Positions 45,667 through 54,915 are shown, counted from the first letter of the stretch. The stretch is 64,000 nt of DNA from an uncultured Flavobacteriaceae bacterium (GCA_947504035.1 CANNGA010000001.1:186001-250000), one strand, 5' to 3'. The notes: generated from the letters alone by a model not told the origin. Numbers and translations: made by a program.

Positions 45667-45768
45667 TCGACGAACACTAAATTGATCCCTCGATTTTTTT
45701 GTTGATAATAACAACTTACAATTTATGACCCTATGGAGGTGAGAGACCCATAGGGTTTTCTTCTTTTA
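45667..45768 (+). ncRNA. Repeated small RNA, copy 13
   Basis: -7 box TACCTTTG at 45654-45661, body with AATTGATCCCTCGATTTT and GTTGATAATAACAACTTAC (as in copy 2), hairpin ACCCTATGG / CCATAGGGT, loop AGGTGAGAGAC. Last copy, 103 bp before the lipoprotein gene. Confidence 0.78.
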
Positions 45769-45870
45769 TAAGGTAATGACGTAAAGCCTTATCTTAATTT
45801 TGTGCTTTTAAAACGAAATACATTACGGATATAATTTAAAAATTGTACTTTTCGATTTCATAAAAAATCT

Positions 45871-46347
45871 ATGAAGCGGTTTTATTTTATTCTTTTGGTT
45901 TTGGTAAGCTGTTCCTGCGACGATTTTAAGGTGAAAAAAACATCTTCTGAAGCGATTTTAAAAGAAGAATTGCAGACATTTAACTGGGAAGATGTAGACC
46001 GTTACCCGTCCTTTTCACTATGCGATGGCCTGACGCCAAAAGCAGAAAAAGCACTTTGTTTTGAAAACACGCTAACCAACAGCATTACCGATCATCTTAA
46101 ACAACAAATTATCGTTGTTACAAAAGATGTGAATGATACCCTTCATTTAAAATTTCATATTTCTAATACGGGTGCTATTGAAATTAAGACCATAAGTATG
46201 GAAACTTTAACGCGACAGCAAATACCAGAGTTAGAAACTTTAATTTTAGAAAGTATGGAGACACTGCCTAAGATATTCCCAGCACTAAAACGTGGGCAAC
46301 AGGTAAGCACCACGTTTGAATTGCCTTTAATTGTAAAAGTAGACTAA
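45871..46347 (+). CDS. Lipoprotein with TonB-C-like domain
   Basis: A 158-residue protein with a lipoprotein signal (FILLVLVSCSC, Cys14 or Cys16). The C-terminal 80 residues (LHLKFHISNTGAIEIKTISM, then a helix and a final VSTTFELPLIVKV strand) follow the strand-helix-strand order of the TonB C-terminal domain seen in many small flavobacterial proteins. Without an N-terminal membrane anchor or proline-rich span it is not an energy transducer. Function unknown. A TAATTTTG box at 45795-45802 is a candidate promoter. Confidence 0.65.
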   Translation: MKRFYFILLVLVSCSCDDFKVKKTSSEAILKEELQTFNWEDVDRYPSFSLCDGLTPKAEKALCFENTLTNSITDHLKQQIIVVTKDVNDTLHLKFHISNTGAIEIKTISMETLTRQQIPELETLILESMETLPKIFPALKRGQQVSTTFELPLIVKVD

Positions 46348-46388
46348 ATTTTAAGCAGGTTTTAAGCCTATACGTTTAGAGTAGTTTG

Positions 46389-47519
46389 TTATTTTTTAAA
46401 CCTTCTGCCTTTCCATTGGTAACCTTTGCCTAGTGCTAAAACCACAACATAACTGCTAAACAGAGGATATAAGAGGAAGCTTAAAAAAAGACTTTTAAGC
46501 GCCTGCAATTGTTTGAAAAATAGCGCTGCTTTATAGAGGAGTAAACTATCTGTGAGCATTTTTAAAATTAAAACAGTAGCCCATAATTGTAAAGGGACTA
46601 CGTGCAGGAAGTATAAGACAGGGAGAAGTATAAGACTCATATTCATAAGCAATACAATAAGACCAGTAGTTTTAGCAAACGTACTGTTGTAAGCACCTGT
46701 TTTCGCTGCCCAACGTATGCGTTGTTGTATTAAATCCTGCCAAGATGCTTGCGTATCCGTTTTAACAATAGCCGTGTCGCATTTTAAATAGCTTACTTTG
46801 TTAGGGCTGTGCTTTAAGGCTTTTTCAAGAAGAAAAATATCGTCACCACTAGAAATATCTGTATTGCCCTCAAAACCATTTACAGCAGCGAAAAGTGATT
46901 GGGTATAGGCTAAATTTGCACCATTACATAGAAAAGGCTTCTGCAATCCAAATCCGCCAATGGTAGCGCCTTGTAAGCTTAAGAGGTCTAAAACTTGAAA
47001 TCGGTTTAAAAATGTATTAGTATTGGTATACATAACAGGGCCAGCAACACAGGTTGCATTTGTGTGTTGTATAAATGTGCTGTAACGTTCTAACCAATGC
47101 TTAGGGACGATACAATCGGCATCGGTGGTGAGGATCCATTGCTGCGATGCCTGCTTTATGGCGGTAGTAATTGCATCTTTTTTAGGTGCGTTTGTTTGGC
47201 GTATATTAGAGATGACACGCAGGTTTATGGGCGATTGCTGTGCTTTTAAAAAGCTATTGATAAGCGCCACAGAGTTATCTTCGGAGGCATCATCGACACA
47301 AATGACTTCAAAATGAGATTTAGGATAGTCTAATGCAGATAGCGAAGTTAAAAGCGGTTTTAAATGTTTAGCTTCATTTCTAAAAGGAATAATAATAGAG
47401 AATTTTATTTTGGACACCTCTTTTGGAGGTGAAAAGTGAGGGACTTTAGAAAATCCCCAACTTAAGCGCGCAATGCGTACCATATATAACCCTAAAATAA
47501 AACTAAAACCGAGTATCAT
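46389..47519 (-). CDS. Glycosyltransferase family 2
   Basis: A 376-residue membrane-bound glycosyltransferase. An N-terminal helix precedes the GT-A core (FSIIIPFRNEAKHLKPLL, CVDDASEDNS), with DAD in TTDADC as the metal-binding motif and QQRIRW, the QxxRW-like motif of processive enzymes. Two or three C-terminal helices follow. It transfers a sugar from a nucleotide donor at the inner face of the membrane. The flippase-like gene is directly adjacent (1 bp), so both probably serve one envelope glycolipid or polysaccharide. Confidence 0.87.
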   Translation of the reverse strand: MILGFSFILGLYMVRIARLSWGFSKVPHFSPPKEVSKIKFSIIIPFRNEAKHLKPLLTSLSALDYPKSHFEVICVDDASEDNSVALINSFLKAQQSPINLRVISNIRQTNAPKKDAITTAIKQASQQWILTTDADCIVPKHWLERYSTFIQHTNATCVAGPVMYTNTNTFLNRFQVLDLLSLQGATIGGFGLQKPFLCNGANLAYTQSLFAAVNGFEGNTDISSGDDIFLLEKALKHSPNKVSYLKCDTAIVKTDTQASWQDLIQQRIRWAAKTGAYNSTFAKTTGLIVLLMNMSLILLPVLYFLHVVPLQLWATVLILKMLTDSLLLYKAALFFKQLQALKSLFLSFLLYPLFSSYVVVLALGKGYQWKGRRFKK

Positions 47520-47520
47520 A

Positions 47521-48483
47521 CTAATCTTCAGGAATTTTAAAATTTATAACATACAAGCCTCCAATACTACTTGGTACCACAAAGTTTAGAATCCACATGC
47601 ATGTAGTGGTGCTCAATACAATGAGTTCGTTAACCTGTACAAATGAAAATAGAAATACTGCAACACTGCCTTTAACGATGACATCAAATATAAAAATAGA
47701 AGGTATTACAGAGGTTATAAGATAGGTTGAGGTGATGATAGACATGCTTTCTAGATAGGGAAGATCAACTTTAAAGAGACAAAGTAAACTGTAAAATTGA
47801 AAGGAAAATACTGTATAGCGGCACAATGCGAATAGAAAGGCTAGGCTTAGTGTGCTCTTAGGGAATAGTTGTAAGGCTTTGGTAAGGCGCATAAACACAG
47901 ACCAAGAGGGCTTTTGTTTTTTGAGATAATACACAACAAGAATACCAAGACCTAAAACTAAAATTAAGGCATAACATGCCATACGTTGTGAGCTTCCAAT
48001 ATTGAGTTGATGGTGTTGCGTGAAAACATAAAGCCCGATACAGCCTAAACCAAGCGTGACCCCCATTTGTAATAAGTTGCTCAGTAAATTTGCCAGCATG
48101 ACTTTTTTTCTAAAGGGTGGCTTAAAATAAAGGGCTTTAGCACCATACTCGCCAATTCTGTTGGGGGTAAATAAAGATGCTGTAAGCGCACCAAGACTTT
48201 GCGCTGTAGCTTGTTTGAAGGATGTGGGTTTAATGCTGGTTATCAGGTGTTTCCACTTTAAAATTTCAAAATACCAATTGCAAACGGTTAGGGAGATTAA
48301 TAAAAATAGGTTTTTATATGAAAAAACATTATTTTTTGAGATGAAATTTAGAAAAACAGGAAAACTTAGGGTAGGTGTTTTTACGAGTTTAAAGTAAATA
48401 AAATAACCTGCTCCAATAATAATACTTAATTTAATAAGTAAAACAAAGAATTGTTTAGTTTTGTATGTTAGATAGTCATGCAT
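47521..48483 (-). CDS. Flippase-like membrane protein (LPG synthase TM / UPF0104 type)
   Basis: About 320 residues from the ATG at 48481-48483 (MHDYLTYKTK); an upstream in-frame ATG would add 33 residues with no domain match. About eight membrane helices are visible, with the family segments LGALTASLFTPNRIGEYGAK and SMIITSTYLITSVIPSIF. The family includes the lysylphosphatidylglycerol flippase region and AglD-type proteins, thought to move lipid-linked molecules. Its pairing with a GT2 glycosyltransferase supports a lipid-sugar role; the substrate is unknown. Confidence 0.75.
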   Translation of the reverse strand: MHDYLTYKTKQFFVLLIKLSIIIGAGYFIYFKLVKTPTLSFPVFLNFISKNNVFSYKNLFLLISLTVCNWYFEILKWKHLITSIKPTSFKQATAQSLGALTASLFTPNRIGEYGAKALYFKPPFRKKVMLANLLSNLLQMGVTLGLGCIGLYVFTQHHQLNIGSSQRMACYALILVLGLGILVVYYLKKQKPSWSVFMRLTKALQLFPKSTLSLAFLFALCRYTVFSFQFYSLLCLFKVDLPYLESMSIITSTYLITSVIPSIFIFDVIVKGSVAVFLFSFVQVNELIVLSTTTCMWILNFVVPSSIGGLYVINFKIPED

Positions 48484-48517
48484 GATTTGAAACTGCAATG
48501 TAACTATTAATGTTTTT

Positions 48518-49156
48518 ATGTACATAACAATTGCAACACATAAGCTGATAGTTTTAGCAACTTGTCTTTTGATGAGTTGCACGTTTGCCGTAGCTCAAGG
48601 TGACATGACTACCATAAAAGGCCAACTCGCTTTGGGGGTAAATAGCCCTTCTAAAGGTGGTTTTGTAACGGGTTTTGAAGGGAAGACCCTAAATTTTCCA
48701 ACGGTAAACTTAGGGGTGCAATACATGTTTAAACCTGTTTTAGGGGCAAAGCTAGACTATGGTTTTAACCGTATGTCTAATGGTGCCAATTCTCAAGCGT
48801 TTAAATTGAATTATGCACGCGTTAATCTACAATTGGTATACGATGCTTCGCGCATCGTGTCTTTTTCACAACGTACGGGGCTTTTTTTACATGCCGGTCC
48901 TGGGGTGTCTATAGTAAAACCTCTGGGTAATTTTACAGGGAATTCCCTCTCTTTTTTAAATACTATGGGAGGTGCAGAATTGCATTATGGTATTTTAGAT
49001 ACCATATCACTTTATGCAGATGTCTCCTATGTTTTAGGGTTTGGGGATGAATTTAGTCCTGTATCTGCTGGATTTGGTGCTTTTAACGGAAATTTACTAA
49101 CAGTAACATTTGGTGTCTCTTTATCGTTAAGCGGCTGCTATTATTGCAATAACTAA
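48518..49156 (+). CDS. Outer-membrane beta-barrel protein
   Basis: A 212-residue protein with a signal peptide (about 1-26, ending VAQ). The mature part is a small beta-barrel with alternating hydrophobic strands ([47 protein letters not shown]) in the style of OmpA-N/OmpW-like barrels. It lacks an OmpA C-terminal domain. It shares a TAATG junction with ruvC, so ruvC is translated from the same message, an unusual partner for an envelope protein. Confidence 0.7.
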   Translation: MYITIATHKLIVLATCLLMSCTFAVAQGDMTTIKGQLALGVNSPSKGGFVTGFEGKTLNFPTVNLGVQYMFKPVLGAKLDYGFNRMSNGANSQAFKLNYARVNLQLVYDASRIVSFSQRTGLFLHAGPGVSIVKPLGNFTGNSLSFLNTMGGAELHYGILDTISLYADVSYVLGFGDEFSPVSAGFGAFNGNLLTVTFGVSLSLSGCYYCNN

Positions 49157-49707
49157 TGCGTAAAGAAAGAATTATATTAGGGATCGATCCAGGGACAACT
49201 ATTATGGGGTTTGGATTGATAAAAGTTGTTGGTAAAACCATGACTTTTCTGCAAATGAATGAGTTGGATTTGAAAAAATACGATGACCATTATCTCAAGT
49301 TAAAGCTTATTTTTGAACGTACTGTAGAACTTATAGATACACACCATCCAGATGAAATTGCTATTGAAGCGCCCTTTTTTGGAAAGAATGTACAAAGTAT
49401 GCTAAAACTAGGGAGAGCACAAGGTGTGGCCATGGCCGCAGGATTAAGTAGAGAAATACCAATTACAGAATATTTGCCTAAAAAGATTAAGATGGCAATT
49501 ACAGGTAATGGTAATGCGAGTAAAGAGCAGGTTGCTAAAATGCTGCAAAGTATGTTGGGTTTAAAAACCATTCCTAAAAATTTGGATGCTACAGATGGAC
49601 TGGCGGCAGCGGTGTGTCATTTTTACAATTCAGGACGTATTCAAGTTGGGAAAAGTTATTCAGGTTGGTCGAGTTTTGTAAAACAGAACCCTAAGAAAAT
49701 AGGGTAG
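49156..49707 (+). CDS. ruvC: Holliday junction endonuclease RuvC
   Basis: A 183-residue resolvase. Catalytic acidic residues are visible in GIDPGTT (Asp near 11), IEAPFF (Glu) and [13 protein letters not shown] (the last acidic cluster). It forms a dimer on four-way junctions and cuts symmetrically with RuvAB. The length matches the family. The start ATG overlaps the stop of the barrel gene by one base. Confidence 0.95.
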   Translation: MRKERIILGIDPGTTIMGFGLIKVVGKTMTFLQMNELDLKKYDDHYLKLKLIFERTVELIDTHHPDEIAIEAPFFGKNVQSMLKLGRAQGVAMAAGLSREIPITEYLPKKIKMAITGNGNASKEQVAKMLQSMLGLKTIPKNLDATDGLAAAVCHFYNSGRIQVGKSYSGWSSFVKQNPKKIG

Positions 49708-49785
49708 TTGTTAAAAAAATACCAAAACCTCACTCTTTTGTAAGCGCATAGTACATCGTAAGGAAAGATATTAAAACTATAGATT

Positions 49786-50919
49786 ATTTCAGGCATATAT
49801 ATACACATACCGTTTTGTAAGCAAGCATGCTATTATTGCGATTTCCATTTTTCAACATCTTTAAAGCACAAAGCGGCTATGTTATCGTGTTTGGTTAAAG
49901 AACTGGAATTACGTAGTCATGAATTAGAGCATACAACCGTAGACACCATATATTTTGGAGGGGGGACTCCAAGTGTATTAAAAACAGAAGAAGTTACGTT
50001 TTTAATTGAGGCGGTATACCGTTATTTTGATGTGACAGATACACCAGAAATTACTTTAGAAGCGAATCCAGACGATCTTTCGCTGGTTGCTATTAAAGCA
50101 TTAGCAGCAAGTCCTATAAACAGATTAAGTATTGGGATACAATCTTTTTTTGAACGCGATTTAAAGCTGATGCACCGTGCGCACAATGCCGAGGAAGCAC
50201 AGCGGTGTTTAAAGGAAGCAAGTGCTCATTTTGAGAACATGTCGGTCGATTTAATTTACGGCATTCCTGGTTTAAGTGATAACGAATGGCGGGAAAATAT
50301 ACAAACGGCATTAGCGTTTAATGTGCCTCATATTTCGTGCTACGCCCTAACTGTAGAACCTAAAACAGCTTTAGAAACATTTATTCGAAAAGGCGTTATC
50401 CCTCCCGTAGATGATGCGGCAGCGCAACGTCAATTTCAAATTTTAGTAGACGTTTTAGAAGCAGAAGGGTTTATAAATTACGAACTGTCTAATTTTGGAA
50501 AACCTCATTTTTTTAGTAGAAACAATTCTGCCTATTGGCAGGGAAAACCGTATTTAGGCATTGGCCCCTCGGCGCATTCGTTTAGTGGTGACCAGCGCAG
50601 TTGGAACGTGTCTAATAATAGGAGTTACTTAAAAGCCATTCAAAAAGGACAATTGCCCTTAGAGCGCGAAACCTTATCTGTAACCGATAAGTTTAACGAG
50701 TACATCATGACGGGACTAAGAACGGTTTGGGGGGTGTCTTTAGATAAGGTTGTACACGATTTTGGTGCTTTGTACAAGGACTATTTGTTACAACAAGCTA
50801 AGGTTTACATTGCCGAACATTTGTTGTATATTGACAATGGGACACTGTTAACCACTAAAAAAGGGAAGTTTTTAAGTGATGGTATAGCCTCTAATCTTTT
50901 TAAAATTAATTTAACGTGA
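49786..50919 (+). CDS. hemW: HemW-type radical SAM protein, ATT start
   Basis: About 377 residues. The first ATG in frame (49879) would drop the essential cluster motif. Reading upstream in the same frame gives SGIYIHIPFCKQACYYCDFH, the conserved N-terminus with the [4Fe-4S] ligands CxxxCxxC (Cys11, 15, 18). An in-frame TAG at 49780-49782 is followed by ATT ATT TCA GGC, and no ATG, GTG or TTG intervenes, so translation probably begins at an ATT (49786 or 49783). HemW binds haem and is thought to insert it into respiratory enzymes; older annotations call it oxygen-independent coproporphyrinogen oxidase. Downstream YFGGGTPS, NRLSIGIQSF and GIGPSAHS complete the family signature. Confidence 0.88.
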   Translation: MSGIYIHIPFCKQACYYCDFHFSTSLKHKAAMLSCLVKELELRSHELEHTTVDTIYFGGGTPSVLKTEEVTFLIEAVYRYFDVTDTPEITLEANPDDLSLVAIKALAASPINRLSIGIQSFFERDLKLMHRAHNAEEAQRCLKEASAHFENMSVDLIYGIPGLSDNEWRENIQTALAFNVPHISCYALTVEPKTALETFIRKGVIPPVDDAAAQRQFQILVDVLEAEGFINYELSNFGKPHFFSRNNSAYWQGKPYLGIGPSAHSFSGDQRSWNVSNNRSYLKAIQKGQLPLERETLSVTDKFNEYIMTGLRTVWGVSLDKVVHDFGALYKDYLLQQAKVYIAEHLLYIDNGTLLTTKKGKFLSDGIASNLFKINLT

Positions 50920-51665
50920 TAGCAGCAATACAGTATAATTCGAGAAAATTACAAATAGATTTAACACAGCCTTTAGATCTGTCTATTCCTTTAAGGGCTT
51001 CTGCTAAAAATGTTAATGCGTGGTATTTAGACGCGCCAACCATAACCCCAGTAACAAACGACGAGTGGATTGCTTCTGTGCGACAAGGTGCCTGTGTTAA
51101 TTTTAATACCATAACATTTAATCCTCATGCGCATGGCACCCATACGGAGTGTGTAGGGCATATTACAGAAGAGGTGCATTCCATCAATAAAAATTTAAAA
51201 CAGTTTTTTTATTTGGCAGAGGTTGTCACCATAGCACCAGAACGCATGGGGAGTGATTTTGTGATTTCTAAAAAACAACTTCAGTTTGCTTTAGGGAATA
51301 AAAAGCGGGACGCTATAGTTATTAGAACGCTACCGAATACCACCGAAAAATTATCACAACACTATTCGAACACTAACCCTACTTATATGTTAGAAGATGC
51401 TGCATTGTATTTAAAACAAAAAGGAATAAAGCACTTGTTGGTGGATGTGCCCAGTATTGATAAAGAAAAGGACGAGTGCCAATTGTTAGCGCATCATGCA
51501 TTTTGGAATACCAAAGGCGTATTGCGAATGGATGCGACCATAACAGAATTTATATATGTGCCCAATACGGTTGAAGATGGCGAATATTTTTTAAATTTAC
51601 AGATAGCACCTTTTGAGAACGATGCGACACCAAGCAAACCAATTTTATATAAAGTTATAGACTAA
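50916..51665 (+). CDS. Cyclase-family metal hydrolase
   Basis: A 249-residue member of the PF04199 cyclase/kynurenine-formamidase family, with the metal motif FNPHAHGTHTECVGH and a later LLVDVPSIDKEKDE segment. The GTG start overlaps the hemW stop (GTGA), so the genes are translationally coupled. The substrate is unknown. It is not close in sequence to the family member in the sugar-acid operon. Confidence 0.78.
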   Translation: MIAAIQYNSRKLQIDLTQPLDLSIPLRASAKNVNAWYLDAPTITPVTNDEWIASVRQGACVNFNTITFNPHAHGTHTECVGHITEEVHSINKNLKQFFYLAEVVTIAPERMGSDFVISKKQLQFALGNKKRDAIVIRTLPNTTEKLSQHYSNTNPTYMLEDAALYLKQKGIKHLLVDVPSIDKEKDECQLLAHHAFWNTKGVLRMDATITEFIYVPNTVEDGEYFLNLQIAPFENDATPSKPILYKVID

Positions 51666-52273
51666 TGGGGACATTTTTTGCACTACTTATAGGGGCGCTT
51701 GTAACGCTTGGAGGCGTTACTGTTGTTAAGTCTTTTAAGACTAAAAAATTAGTTAATGCCCAGTCGACACTTCTATTAGACAAAATAAAAAAAGTATGTA
51801 AATTTATAACTGTTGAAGGTGATTTTGCAGAAATCTACCATTACGAAGACGTAAAAGAACGCTTTTTAAAATTAATTACGAGTAAGAAAAAAGCATTAGT
51901 CGTCATTAATGCTAAGGCCTATGTAGGGTACGATTTGTCTAAAATACAGTTGCGTACAGATACCGCAAAAAAGAAAGTTATTTTACAATACTTTCCGCAA
52001 CCTGAAGTGCTTTCTATAGAAACCAATTTAAATTATTACGATAAATCCGATGGGTATTTTAATAAGTTCGAAGCTAATGATTTAACAGGATTACATCTTG
52101 AGGCTAAAGGCCATATTCAAGCTAAAATCCCTGAAAGTGGTTTGATACAGGCGGCCCAAAAAGAAGCCTTGGAAACGATTTTGTTAATAGAAACGATCGT
52201 AGAAACTATTGGCTGGACCTTAGATTATTCAGCATTAAAGATTGAAGATAACACCACAAAAGCACTGCCTTAA
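51665..52273 (+). CDS. DUF4230 protein
   Basis: A 202-residue protein with one N-terminal membrane helix (about 5-22) and a DUF4230 body (ITVEGDFAEIYHYEDV, KKALVVINAKAYVGYDLSKI). The family is frequent in Bacteroidetes and has no known role. It overlaps its neighbours by one base on each side, so it belongs to the hemW operon. Confidence 0.82.
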   Translation: MGTFFALLIGALVTLGGVTVVKSFKTKKLVNAQSTLLLDKIKKVCKFITVEGDFAEIYHYEDVKERFLKLITSKKKALVVINAKAYVGYDLSKIQLRTDTAKKKVILQYFPQPEVLSIETNLNYYDKSDGYFNKFEANDLTGLHLEAKGHIQAKIPESGLIQAAQKEALETILLIETIVETIGWTLDYSALKIEDNTTKALP

Positions 52274-52671
52274 TGTTAGAGATTTTAACCACTAAAGCCA
52301 AACTTCAAATTCCTGTAATACATGAATTCTTAACCCAGTCGTATTGGGCTAAAGGGCGTTCTTTAGATGCCGTTAAAAGCGCTATTGAACATAGTTTCTG
52401 TTTTGGGGTGTATTGGAATGGTACACAAATAGGTTTTGCGCGTATTGTTACAGATCATACCGTTTTTGCGTACGTAATGGATGTGTTTATTTTGCCCGAA
52501 TACAGAGGGAACGGTTATGCCAAAATACTTATGCAAAATATTATAGATGCACCAGAGCTTAGCACTTGTAAAGTATGGCTATTAAAAACGGCAGATGCAC
52601 ATGGTTTATATGAGCCTTTTGGGTTTAAAAAGGTAGCTGCTTCCGCTATTCTCATGGAACGTAAACTATAG
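52273..52671 (+). CDS. GNAT family N-acetyltransferase
   Basis: A 132-residue acetyltransferase with the acetyl-CoA site in DVFILPEYRGNGYAKILMQ (the R/Q-x-x-G-x-G/A motif) and the terminal FGFKKV strand. The substrate cannot be read from sequence. It starts at the last base of the DUF4230 stop. Confidence 0.85.
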   Translation: MLEILTTKAKLQIPVIHEFLTQSYWAKGRSLDAVKSAIEHSFCFGVYWNGTQIGFARIVTDHTVFAYVMDVFILPEYRGNGYAKILMQNIIDAPELSTCKVWLLKTADAHGLYEPFGFKKVAASAILMERKL

Positions 52672-52679
52672 CATTTCAT

Positions 52680-53048
52680 ATGATGAACGCAGAAGACTTA
52701 AGAGCCTATTGCCTTAGTAAAAAAGCCACTACCGAAAGTTTTCCTTTCGATGAAGATACTTTGGTGTTTAAAGTTTTAGGGAAACTCTTTGCTTTGGTGC
52801 CTTTAAAAAAATGGGAAAAAGGGGAAGCTGTGATTAATTTAAAAGCCGATCCAGAATATGCATTAGAATTAAGAGCATCTTACGAAAGTATTCGTCCTGG
52901 ATTTCATATGAACAAGAAACACTGGAATACCTTGTACCTGCATGAAGGGCCCTTGGATATGCCGCTTGTAAAAAGTCTTATCGACCATTCTTATGATATG
53001 GTAGTGAAAGGCATGACTAAAAAAATGAGAGCCCAATTAAATTCATAA
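52680..53048 (+). CDS. MmcQ/YjbR family DNA-binding-like protein
   Basis: A 122-residue protein of the MmcQ/YjbR family: TTESFPFDEDTLVFKVLGKL, then RPGFHMNKKHWNTLYL. These small proteins have a CyaY-like/double-wing DNA-binding fold and unclear function. It follows the GNAT gene by 8 bp. Confidence 0.85.
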   Translation: MMNAEDLRAYCLSKKATTESFPFDEDTLVFKVLGKLFALVPLKKWEKGEAVINLKADPEYALELRASYESIRPGFHMNKKHWNTLYLHEGPLDMPLVKSLIDHSYDMVVKGMTKKMRAQLNS

Positions 53049-53089
53049 CATTAATAAAAGCGTATTATTGCATTTAAAACAAACGTCCA

Positions 53090-53668
53090 ATGCGTGTACT
53101 ACAAACTCTAATAGAACGCAGTGCCAATAGCTGTGAACTGTGTCAAGGCACTACACATTTAAAACCTTACCTGATACCACCAAGTTTGAACGAAAATGTA
53201 GACCATACACTTTTGATGTGCAGCACGTGTTTGGAACAAATAGAAGGTGTCGTAGACATGCAGCCTAACCATTGGCGTTGTTTAAATGATAGCATGTGGA
53301 GCGAACATGTTGCTGTACAAATTATGGCTTGGCGTATGTTACAGCGTTTGCGTAATGAAGGGTGGCCAAAAGATTTGCTAGACATGATGTATCTAAACGA
53401 TGAGGCTTTAGCACTCGCAAGAGCCACAGGAGAGGATAAAGAAGAGAGCGAAAAAATCATACATAGAGATGTTAATGGCGTGGTATTAGCACAAGGCGAT
53501 GCTGTAGTCCTTATAAAAGACCTAAAGGTAAAAGGATCTAGTATGGTGGCTAAGCAGGGTACAGCGGTTCGTAATATTCGTTTAGATCATGAAAATGCCA
53601 ATTATATCGAGGGGAAAGTAGGGGGGCAGCACATTGTGATTATTACCGACTATGTGAAAAAACTATAA
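53090..53668 (+). CDS. PhnA-type zinc-ribbon protein
   Basis: A 192-residue protein. The N-terminus has two Cys pairs (CELCQG, CSTCLEQ) forming a zinc ribbon, and the C-terminal 60 residues are the PhnA domain (DAVVLIKDLKVKGSSMVAKQ, then GTAVRNIRL). The name derives from early phosphonate studies, but the YjdM/PhnA family role is unproven. The middle is helical (ALALARATGEDKE). Part of the hemW-to-mtfA run of same-strand genes. Confidence 0.82.
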   Translation: MRVLQTLIERSANSCELCQGTTHLKPYLIPPSLNENVDHTLLMCSTCLEQIEGVVDMQPNHWRCLNDSMWSEHVAVQIMAWRMLQRLRNEGWPKDLLDMMYLNDEALALARATGEDKEESEKIIHRDVNGVVLAQGDAVVLIKDLKVKGSSMVAKQGTAVRNIRLDHENANYIEGKVGGQHIVIITDYVKKL

Positions 53669-53687
53669 TTTCTTAAGGACTCATATT

Positions 53688-54479
53688 ATGGCGTATATCT
53701 TACCACTAGTTTTATTTGCTTTGGTCTTGCTAAAGCTTAATGCTAAGACCATAGCTAACGCTTTTGGGAAAACGAACAACAAAACGATAAAACCATTCCC
53801 CATGCATTGGCATGATGTCTTGCAAAAACAGGTTTTATTTTATAAAAAATTAGCCCCAAAGCGACAAAAGGATTTTCAAGACCGTATGATGGTGTTTTTA
53901 AGTGAAACGCACATAGAAGCGGTGCATTTTGAATTGGAAGAGAAGGATACCATATTTGTTGCTGCAAGTGCTGTGATTCCTGTATTTGAGTTTCCGTCTT
54001 GGCAGTATACCAATTTAAGTACGGTCTTAATCTATCCCGATTATTTTGATGCCAATCTATCTTTTAGCTCTAAAGCCGAAAATCGCAATATTGCAGGTTT
54101 GGTAGGTACAGGACGGTTTAAAAATCAAATGATTTTATCGCGAAAGGCATTGCATCATGGTTTTGTGAATGCTACAGATAAGGGCAATACGGCCATACAT
54201 GAGTTTATACATCTGCTAGATGATGCAGATGGCGCTATAGATGGTATTCCAGAGCGTTTGTTAGAGCATCACTATATTGCACCATGGCTTGCTCTAATGC
54301 ATAAAAAAATGGAGGCCATTAATAAGGATGCTTCAGACATACGTAATTATGGAGGAACAAGTCAAACCGAATTTTTTGCTGTAGCTTCAGAATATTTTTT
54401 TGAACGGCCAGCATTGTTCAAAAGGAAGCATCCCGAATTGTATGAGATGCTGTCTCGTTGCTTTTCGGCTAAAACGTAA
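53688..54479 (+). CDS. MtfA-like zinc metallopeptidase (M90)
   Basis: A 263-residue protein with one N-terminal membrane helix and the zinc-binding motif HEFIHLLDDADGAIDG (HExxH plus downstream Asp) followed by a Glu region in TSQTEFFAVASEYFFE. MtfA in enterobacteria binds Mlc and has peptidase activity. This one is membrane-anchored, so its target is probably different. It starts 19 bp after the PhnA gene. Confidence 0.83.
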   Translation: MAYILPLVLFALVLLKLNAKTIANAFGKTNNKTIKPFPMHWHDVLQKQVLFYKKLAPKRQKDFQDRMMVFLSETHIEAVHFELEEKDTIFVAASAVIPVFEFPSWQYTNLSTVLIYPDYFDANLSFSSKAENRNIAGLVGTGRFKNQMILSRKALHHGFVNATDKGNTAIHEFIHLLDDADGAIDGIPERLLEHHYIAPWLALMHKKMEAINKDASDIRNYGGTSQTEFFAVASEYFFERPALFKRKHPELYEMLSRCFSAKT

Positions 54480-54483
54480 GGCT

Positions 54484-54915
54484 TTAATCGGTAGTGTCGG
54501 CGATTATTTTCCACGCACCTGCTATCTTTTTAAATACCAGCATAAAAAACCCATCGGCATTACCAACATCTCTTTTAATATGGTATTCTCCCAACACGTA
54601 ATACGCTTCGGGAGCGATATTCGTTACAGCGTTAATTTTATAACTTAATTTTCCAGTATAAGCAGCAGTAGGATAATAGGTGAGGTAATGGTCTAGCGTA
54701 TCCTCCCAACCATAAGTAACACCTTTTTTACCATAGAAGGCTAAGGAATCACTTTTCCAGTACCCCTCCATATAGGCTTCTAAGTCGTTATTGGACCAAG
54801 CAATGCGTTGTTTTTTTAACACTTTTTGTATGGCTTTAATTTCCGATGCTTTATTAATTTGGGCGAAACTAAGGCTAAACGTAAAAACGCAAATAATTAA
54901 GGCTATGTATTTCAT
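54484..54915 (-). CDS. NTF2-like (DUF4440-type) secreted protein
   Basis: A 143-residue protein with a signal peptide (about 1-18, ending FAQ). The mature part has the NTF2-like alpha+beta cone pattern of DUF4440 (IQKVLKKQRIAWSNNDLEAY, then FFMLVFKKIAGAWKIIADTT). These small folds bind a ligand or act as isomerases. No catalytic residues are evident. Single gene on the minus strand, convergent with the mtfA-like gene. Confidence 0.75.
   Translation of the reverse strand: MKYIALIICVFTFSLSFAQINKASEIKAIQKVLKKQRIAWSNNDLEAYMEGYWKSDSLAFYGKKGVTYGWEDTLDHYLTYYPTAAYTGKLSYKINAVTNIAPEAYYVLGEYHIKRDVGNADGFFMLVFKKIAGAWKIIADTTD

Larger units (their letters stand above)
42297..45768 (+). repeat. Tandem array of sRNA genes (copies 3-13)
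   Basis: Eleven units at 313-382 bp spacing, all on the plus strand. In copies 4-6 the spacers share one sequence, and in copies 6-11 another; both kinds are near-identical between neighbours, showing recent tandem duplication. Copies 12 and 13 have diverged spacers. No protein gene fits: the only recurring open frames are 72-codon minus-strand frames produced by the repeat. This array fills the 3.6 kb between the toxin cassette and the lipoprotein gene at 45871. Confidence 0.9.

Noticed and set aside
42297-45768. CRISPR array or integron attC array
   Set aside because: Units are 313-382 bp apart with similar, not unique, spacers, there are no cas or integrase genes, no gene cassettes sit between units, and each unit has its own promoter and terminator.
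49879-50919. hemW starting at the first ATG
   Set aside because: This would remove the CxxxCxxC iron-sulfur motif that the same frame encodes just upstream.
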